From assembly GCA_025055975.1 (NCBI GenBank), contig JANWWM010000025.1, positions 62,001-126,000 on the forward strand: DNA of 64,000 nucleotides, given 5' to 3'. The translations under genes and the position numbers were made by a program. The notes under the pieces were generated by a model. That model saw only the letters and a program-made list of their open reading frames with translations. It did not search any database and had not been told where the DNA came from. Below are positions 58,934 through 64,000 of the stretch, in pieces. Position 1 is the first letter of the stretch. Each line of letters starts with the position of its first letter. The stretch comes from Chloroherpetonaceae bacterium. Lineage in GTDB: Bacteria; Bacteroidota; Chlorobiia; Chlorobiales; Thermochlorobacteraceae.

Positions 58934-60994
58934 ATGCGCTTCTCCCATTCGTTGCTCGCGTTATGTTGCCTCGCCGTTTTGTCGGGAACGAGCGCGGCGC
59001 AAGAAACGGACGACCTGCCGACGCAAACCCTCGATCGACTTTTGGACTTCTCCGAAGAACAAAGCGCCAACAGCGAACTCTTGGAGCAGTTCAATCTTCT
59101 GCGTCGTCAGAAAGTCAATCTCAACGTGGCGGATTTTTCGCGTTTGCTCTCGATTCCCTTTTTGTCGGCGGCGGACGCGAAACGCATCTTGGCGCATCGC
59201 AAGAGGGTCAATCTCTTCGCAAGCGTCGAAGAGTTGCGCGAGATTTTGGACGAAGACGCCTATCGCCTCGTCAAGAACTTCGTAACCGTCGGCGACGCGA
59301 GGCTCTATCGCAATCCGTTTGAACCCGCGTTCATCAGCGACTACAAGAACGGAATGCTCCGCGACCAACTCCGCATCGATTACGTCGCGCGCGGCGGCTT
59401 CGAATCGCCCGCCCGACAAGGCGTTTTGAACGGTCGCTACAAAGGCTCCGCGCCGAAATTCTACAACCGATTTCAAGCCTTTCTCTCCGAGAACTTCGCG
59501 TTTTCGGCGCTTACGGAGAAAGACGTCGGCGAACCAAACGTCGCGGATTTCTACTCGGCGAGTTTTCAAATCCGCGACATCTACAACCTCAAAACGCTCG
59601 TCGTGGGCGACTACAACCTTTCGTTTGGACAGGGATTAGCCATCAACGTGGGGCGAGCCTTTTTCAAAAGCGCGGAAGCCGTTGCGACGGCTCGCGTCTC
59701 GCGCAACCCCATACGGCTTTACGCCTCGAGCATCGAGCAGAACTTCTTTCGCGGCGCGGCGAGCGAACTCAAATTCGGCGACCTAACGACCATCTTTTTT
59801 TACTCCAACAATCGCCTTTCGGCGACGCGAAACGACAGCGCTTTTACGAGCATCGACTTTTCGGGCTTGCATCGCACCGAGACCGAACTCAATCGCAAAA
59901 ACAGCGTCGCGCAAACGACCTACGGCGGACATCTCGCCTACGCTTTCGGCACGGCGCAAACGTTTTTCAGATTCGGGGCGACGCTCTACGAATCTCGATT
60001 TTCCTTGCCCTATCAACCCTCGCCAACCCTTGCTAATGCGTTTCGGTTCAATGGCTCGCGCATCGCGGTCGTGGCGGCGAATTGGGACATGGCACTCTAC
60101 GATTTCACGCTCTTTGGCGAAGCGGCGCGCTCCATTCAACAAAACGCGACGTCGCTGGTTCTGGGCATTGAGGGCGCGTTTGAAAAGCGCGTCAAGACCG
60201 TCGCGCTGGCGCGCAAGTATGCGCAAGCGTTTTATTCGCCCTACGCCAATGCGTTTGCGGAACGCGGCTCGCAAGGGCGCAACGAAGAAGGCATTTACTT
60301 CGGCGTTCAGATGCGATTGAGCGAGGAAGTTTCGGCGCGCGGTTACTACGACATCTTTCGCATTCCGTTCATCAACGCGAGCACGGTTCTTTCGTGGTCG
60401 GGCGACGATTTGCTTTTTCAAGTTTCTTGGAAGCCTTCGCGCCAATTCCTCATCGAGCCGCTCGTTCAGCGCAAATACGTCGAGGACGCGCTCACGCAAA
60501 TCGATGCGTTTGGACGCGAGTATCGAATCGCCGCGCCCGCGAGGCTATCGAGAATTCGAACCGATTTCGTTTATCAAGTCTCGCCCCAATTGCGATTGCG
60601 GACGCGCATCGAGTTCAAAGAGGTCGAGAAAACTTTCGTGAGCGGAGTCGATCGGCTCAACGGTTGGCTCGTGTTTCAAGAAGCGAACATCGACGCGCTT
60701 CAAAGGCGACTGTCGCTCGACGCGCGAATCGCGTTCTTTCAAGCCGATTCGTTTGACGCGGCGCTCTACGCCTACGAATACGATTTGCCGCTGCTCGCCA
60801 CGACCTACGCGCACTTCGGCAGCGGACGGCGATTGCTTCTGAACGTGCGATATCAAGCGTTTGAAGCGATTGAACTGGCGGCGCGTTTTGCGAACCTTTA
60901 TCGAGACGGCGTGGAGAGCGTTGGTTCGGGAAACGATCAATTCAACACGAACTCTCCAAGCGTTTTCGGATTTGGGATTCGCGCGAGATTTTGA
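58934..60994 (+). CDS. Exported helix-hairpin-helix protein with outer-membrane barrel
   Basis: A 686-residue protein with a signal peptide (to about residue 22). Residues about 55-115 contain a ComEA-like helix-hairpin-helix repeat (VNLNVADFSRLLSIPFLSAA, DAKRILAHRKRVNLFASVEE, LREI). From about 130 on it is a long beta-barrel-like stretch (YNRFQAFLSENFAFSALTEK, VVGDYNLSFGQGLAINVGRA, ISAR-type strands) ending SVFGFGIRARF with an aromatic last residue, as in outer-membrane barrels. The combination is found in FCB bacteria without an assigned function. No enzyme motif is seen. Confidence 0.75.
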   Translation: MRFSHSLLALCCLAVLSGTSAAQETDDLPTQTLDRLLDFSEEQSANSELLEQFNLLRRQKVNLNVADFSRLLSIPFLSAADAKRILAHRKRVNLFASVEELREILDEDAYRLVKNFVTVGDARLYRNPFEPAFISDYKNGMLRDQLRIDYVARGGFESPARQGVLNGRYKGSAPKFYNRFQAFLSENFAFSALTEKDVGEPNVADFYSASFQIRDIYNLKTLVVGDYNLSFGQGLAINVGRAFFKSAEAVATARVSRNPIRLYASSIEQNFFRGAASELKFGDLTTIFFYSNNRLSATRNDSAFTSIDFSGLHRTETELNRKNSVAQTTYGGHLAYAFGTAQTFFRFGATLYESRFSLPYQPSPTLANAFRFNGSRIAVVAANWDMALYDFTLFGEAARSIQQNATSLVLGIEGAFEKRVKTVALARKYAQAFYSPYANAFAERGSQGRNEEGIYFGVQMRLSEEVSARGYYDIFRIPFINASTVLSWSGDDLLFQVSWKPSRQFLIEPLVQRKYVEDALTQIDAFGREYRIAAPARLSRIRTDFVYQVSPQLRLRTRIEFKEVEKTFVSGVDRLNGWLVFQEANIDALQRRLSLDARIAFFQADSFDAALYAYEYDLPLLATTYAHFGSGRRLLLNVRYQAFEAIELAARFANLYRDGVESVGSGNDQFNTNSPSVFGFGIRARF

Positions 60995-61004
60995 GGCGAT
61001 GCGC

Positions 61005-62234
61005 TCACTCGAATCGCAACGCTTCGATGGGGTCGAGCGAGGCGGCTTTGTAGGCGGGGTAGAACCCGAAAATCGCGCCAATCGCCGAGCATGTGAGCAA
61101 GCCAATCGCCGCCCAATCGAACGGGAAAACGAAGGGCGCGTTCATCGCAGCCGCGACGGCGTTGCCGCCCAACGCGCCGCCCGCGACGCCCAACGCGCCG
61201 CCCGACAGCGAAAGAACGAGGGCTTCAAGCAAAAACTGCGCGAGAATGTCGGACTTTTTCGCGCCGACGGATTTGCGAATGCCAATCTCCTTCGTGCGCT
61301 CCGTAACGCTCACGAGCATAATGTTCATAATCCCAACCCCCGCCGCCACGAGCGCGATGAAACTGATGATGAACGCCCCAATGCGAATCACGCCCGCAAA
61401 CTCCTGAAACTGCTTGACGAGGGAATCATTGGCGTAGATTTCAAAATCGTTCAAATCTTCCGCTTTGAGTTTGCGAGCGAGGCGCATCGCCCCGATGGCT
61501 TTGTCCATCGTGCTTTGATAGAGCGCTTGCGACGGCGCTTGAATCGTGATGTTGAGACTGCGCCCCATGCGACCATAGTTCGTCAAAAATCGCGTGATGG
61601 GAATGAGAGCGAAGTTGTCTTGCCCTTGCCCAAACGCGCTTCCTTTCAACTCCAACACGCCGACGACGACGTAATTGCGCCCATCGAACTTGATTTCTTT
61701 GCCAATCGGGTTCTCGGTCTCGAAGAGCATTTTTTGAACGCCGTCCCCGATGACGATGACGTTTCGCGCGTAGAGCAAATCTTCGTCGCTTAGGTTTCTG
61801 CCGTAGGCGAGGTCGTAGCCGTTGTTGGCGATGCAGTTGGGGTCGCCGCCGATGAGCGAGAGGTTCGGATTGGTCTTTCTGCCTTGATAAACGGCTTGCT
61901 TGGCGCCGATGGCAATCTCGATGCCAATTTTCGCGTCGTCGCCCATAATGCGTTTGAAGGCGAGCGCGTCGTCGTAGTCAATGTCGCGGCGGTTGTTGTA
62001 TTTGTTCCAATTGACGCCGCCGACGAGCGTCGCGGGGTATTTTTGAATTTGAAACGTGTTCGCGCCAAGCTCGGAAAGTCCCGTTTCGATCGTGTTTTGA
62101 AGCGCGCCGAGAATGGTCATCACGCCGATGATGGAAAACACGCCGACCGTAATGCCAAGCATCGTCAGCCCTGAACGCAACTTGTGGGCGCGAAGCGAAT
62201 CAAACGCCATCTTGACGATTTCCGCGTAGTCCAT
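61005..62234 (-). CDS. MacB-type ABC transporter permease (second of pair)
   Basis: A 409-residue inner-membrane protein: an N-terminal transmembrane helix (LTMLGITVGVFSIIGVMTIL, about 23-42), a periplasmic MacB_PCD domain (about 45-270, with VIGDGVQKMLFE and PIGKEIKFDGRNYVVVGVLE) and a C-terminal FtsX domain with three helices (FIISFIALVAAGVGIMNIML, TERTKEIGIRKSVGAKKSDI, IGLLTCSAIGAIFGFYPAYK). Such permeases work with a LolD/MacB ATPase in lipoprotein release, macrolide or peptide export. It is separated by 12 bases from a paralog upstream; no ATPase is seen. Confidence 0.88.
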   Translation of the reverse strand: MDYAEIVKMAFDSLRAHKLRSGLTMLGITVGVFSIIGVMTILGALQNTIETGLSELGANTFQIQKYPATLVGGVNWNKYNNRRDIDYDDALAFKRIMGDDAKIGIEIAIGAKQAVYQGRKTNPNLSLIGGDPNCIANNGYDLAYGRNLSDEDLLYARNVIVIGDGVQKMLFETENPIGKEIKFDGRNYVVVGVLELKGSAFGQGQDNFALIPITRFLTNYGRMGRSLNITIQAPSQALYQSTMDKAIGAMRLARKLKAEDLNDFEIYANDSLVKQFQEFAGVIRIGAFIISFIALVAAGVGIMNIMLVSVTERTKEIGIRKSVGAKKSDILAQFLLEALVLSLSGGALGVAGGALGGNAVAAAMNAPFVFPFDWAAIGLLTCSAIGAIFGFYPAYKAASLDPIEALRFE

Positions 62235-62246
62235 AGCCGAAGGATG

Positions 62247-63494
62247 TTATTCGTAGCGCAACGCCTCGACGGGATCCAACTTCGAAGCCGAATACGCGGG
62301 CGCAAAGCCCGAAACGATTCCCGTGGCGACGGAAGCCAGCATCGCGCCCAAGACGAGCGAGAGCGAAAACCGCGCGGGGAAATCCGCCGCTTGCATCGCA
62401 AGGCTCAACAAGTAAGCAAGCAAAAGTCCGATGACGCCGCCAACGAGACAGATGGCGACGGCTTCGACGAGGAATTGCGTCAAGATGGTTCTTCGTCGCG
62501 CGCCGAGCGCTTTGCGCGTGCCGATTTCTCGCGTGCGTTCCTTGACGCTCACGAAGGTGATGTTCATAATGCCAATCGCGCCGACGAAAAGCGCCAGCCC
62601 CGTAACGAAAAGCCCCGCGAGCGCGATGCCGTTCTTGATGGGGTCAATCACGCTCTTGAAGGCTTGTTGTTCGTTGATGGCGAAGTCGTCGCTTTGTTCG
62701 GGCTTCAACGCTCGGACGCGACGCATAATGCCCACGAGTTCGTCTTTGGCTTCGGCAAGGCGCGCTTTGTCTTTGATTTTGACGACGACGCGATCGTCGC
62801 GCGACGAGCCAAAGTATTTTTTCAAAACGCCAAGCGGCATAATCACTTGCGAATCGAAACTGAACAGTCCCAAAAACTTGCCCTGCTTCTCGATCACGCC
62901 AATGACGACGCACTGAAAGTTGGCGATTTGAATCGTTTTGCCGATTGGGCTTTCGTTGGGGAAAAGACCGTCGGCGATGTCGTAGCCGATGACGCAGACT
63001 TGTCGCGCGCCGCGTTCTTCAACGCCGTTGAAGAAGCGTCCTTCTTTGAGGTCGACGGTCGAGACGAAGGGATACTCTTCGGTCGTGCCCATCAAGAAGA
63101 CCGTGTTGATTTGCCTGTCGCCACGCTTGACGGAGGCGAACTTTACGCCCTGCGGCACGGCGGTAACGAGTTCGGTGCGCGGCGCGTCGTGGATGAGGCG
63201 ATTGATTTGCTCGGCGTATTCGGTCTTGATGGGTCGGCGATTGCGGTAAATCCACCACGTCGAGCTGTGATCCGCCCAAGGCCACTTCTGCACGTAGAGC
63301 ACGTCGTAGCCAATCATGGAAAGGCTGTTCTCGAAGCCTCGGTCGATGCCGTTGATGGCGGAACCCATTAGCGTTACGGCGAGAATGCCGATGATGACGC
63401 CCAGCGCGGTCAGAAAAGAGCGCGCCTTGTTCGCCATGATTTGCGCGTAGGCGATGCGGCAACTTTCGCCAAATTCGTAGAGCCATCGGCGCAT
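62247..63494 (-). CDS. MacB-type ABC transporter permease (first of pair)
   Basis: A 415-residue paralog of the following gene with the same arrangement: KARSFLTALGVIIGILAVTL (first helix), MacB_PCD domain (SMIGYDVLYVQKWPWADHSS, PIGKTIQIANFQCVVIGVIE) and FtsX domain (IMNITFVSVKERTREIGTRK, ALGARRRTILTQFLVEAVAI, SGFAPAYSASKLDPVEALRY). The two probably form a heterodimer, which is inference from tandem order and similarity. It starts six bases after the stop of the DUF2887-like gene. Confidence 0.88.
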   Translation of the reverse strand: MRRWLYEFGESCRIAYAQIMANKARSFLTALGVIIGILAVTLMGSAINGIDRGFENSLSMIGYDVLYVQKWPWADHSSTWWIYRNRRPIKTEYAEQINRLIHDAPRTELVTAVPQGVKFASVKRGDRQINTVFLMGTTEEYPFVSTVDLKEGRFFNGVEERGARQVCVIGYDIADGLFPNESPIGKTIQIANFQCVVIGVIEKQGKFLGLFSFDSQVIMPLGVLKKYFGSSRDDRVVVKIKDKARLAEAKDELVGIMRRVRALKPEQSDDFAINEQQAFKSVIDPIKNGIALAGLFVTGLALFVGAIGIMNITFVSVKERTREIGTRKALGARRRTILTQFLVEAVAICLVGGVIGLLLAYLLSLAMQAADFPARFSLSLVLGAMLASVATGIVSGFAPAYSASKLDPVEALRYE

Positions 63495-63500
63495 ATACGC

Positions 63501-64000
63501 TTACGCTTTTTTCACCTCTTCGAGCGGCAAGTGCAATCGAGCGGCGATGACGTCGTCGTTCAAGCCTAACTCGCGGAGCAGCGGGACGGTCGCAAGTTTG
63601 CCTTTGACGACGCCTTCCGCTCTGCCTTCCTCTCTGCCTTCTTCCAAAATCTCTTGATAGGCGCGAGTTTTCTTCAATTCTTGCTCGAATTCTTCTCGGA
63701 CGTTCAACATCTTCAATATCTCCTTTCGCGTTAGGTTCTTGAATTTGTAAAACAAGACGCGCTCAATGAAATCCAAGCGTTCAGGCGCGCGCTCAATCAA
63801 CGCTTTCGCCGAAGCGATGACCGTCGGCTCTGGCTCAATGACAAGCTTGAAAACGCCGACCGCGCCATCAAGACGCTCCAAACTTGGCAACTCGTCCAAA
63901 TATACGCGCCGAACCAAGCGCGTTTCAAGCAGTTCTTCGTAACCGCGACGGTTCGTTTGCTCAACGCTTCTCGTCGGATAAATCACGACGGCTTGCCACG
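63501..64000 (-). CDS. DUF2887/Rpn-family PD-(D/E)xK nuclease-like protein (5' end cut by window edge)
   Basis: The minus-strand frame is open to the window end; about 165 codons are seen. The N-terminal visible part, WQAVVIYPTRSVEQTNRRGY, with YLDELPSLERLDGAVGVFKL and FIERVLFYKFKNLTRKEILK, matches the middle and C-terminal region of DUF2887 proteins, relatives of Rpn/transposase_31 recombination-promoting nucleases. The charged repeats EGREEGRAEG near the end are typical. The nuclease core with D/ExK residues lies outside the window. These genes multiply in cyanobacterial and Chlorobi genomes. Confidence 0.8.
   Translation of the reverse strand, partial: WQAVVIYPTRSVEQTNRRGYEELLETRLVRRVYLDELPSLERLDGAVGVFKLVIEPEPTVIASAKALIERAPERLDFIERVLFYKFKNLTRKEILKMLNVREEFEQELKKTRAYQEILEEGREEGRAEGVVKGKLATVPLLRELGLNDDVIAARLHLPLEEVKKA

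Overview
The window is a dense, moderately GC-rich (roughly 55 % by eye) bacterial chromosome segment. The organism is probably an FCB-group bacterium, most likely Chlorobiota (Chlorobi/Ignavibacteria lineage). The reasons are a secreted propeller protein ending in a type IX secretion (T9SS) type A sorting domain, a PorV/PorQ-like T9SS outer-membrane protein, a large TonB-dependent receptor, DUF4159/DUF4412/DUF6175 proteins typical of that group, and promoters whose -10 element (TATnTT followed by TG or CG) resembles the Bacteroidetes/Chlorobi form. I see no rRNA operon, prophage, complete insertion sequence or CRISPR array. Most of the window is core metabolism and envelope biology.

Layout. 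1-5.6 kb: a cut deoxyhypusine-synthase-like gene downstream of the 4.5S signal recognition particle RNA, then a T9SS cargo protein, a DUF169 protein and trpC joined by 4-base overlaps. 5.6-12.5 kb: a cysteine glutathione peroxidase, a DUF6175/LPP20 envelope protein pair with a clear promoter, a penicillin-acylase-family Ntn hydrolase and convergent kdsB. 12.6-17.1 kb (minus): tRNA-Cys, a fused iron-type ABC permease, mreC, mreD, DUF4159 and DUF4412. 17.2-27.9 kb (minus): an SRPBCC protein, a TonB-C protein, priA, an MjaI-type (CTAG) restriction-modification pair, nadK, two envelope proteins of unknown function and a haem/iron-type TonB receptor. 27.9-33.1 kb (plus): an RlmI-type methyltransferase, pyrK and an RsbU-RsbV-RsbW partner-switching module. 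33.1-40.4 kb: a fused pabB-pabC, then cmk, ispH, rpsA, a hotdog thioesterase, aroQ and a convergent TPR protein. 40.5-47.7 kb: uvrA, oxyR divergent from an exported catalase-peroxidase katG, and an M23 peptidase. 47.8-58.9 kb: PEP carboxylase, an apparently cluster-less relative of the menaquinone radical-SAM enzymes, a PorQ-like protein, phenylalanine hydroxylase, an AlbA_2-type regulator, a lipoprotein, asd, TPR and ankyrin proteins, and HU. 58.9-64 kb: a helix-hairpin-helix outer-membrane barrel, two MacB-type ABC permeases and a cut DUF2887/Rpn-family protein.

How the genes work together. Oxidative-stress defence is spread over GPx, OxyR and the exported KatG. The iron genes (TonB receptor, FbpB-like permease) flank the tRNA-Cys locus. 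Aromatic metabolism is scattered (trpC, aroQ, pabBC, phhA). The least ordinary items are the restriction-modification cassette translationally coupled to nadK, whose methylase carries a nuclease-like C-terminal domain; a near absence of CTAG across the window that matches the restriction enzyme's family; the cluster-less MqnC/MqnE-like protein; an asd leader with two mutually exclusive hairpins; and a TPR protein with an effector-associated-like N-terminal region.
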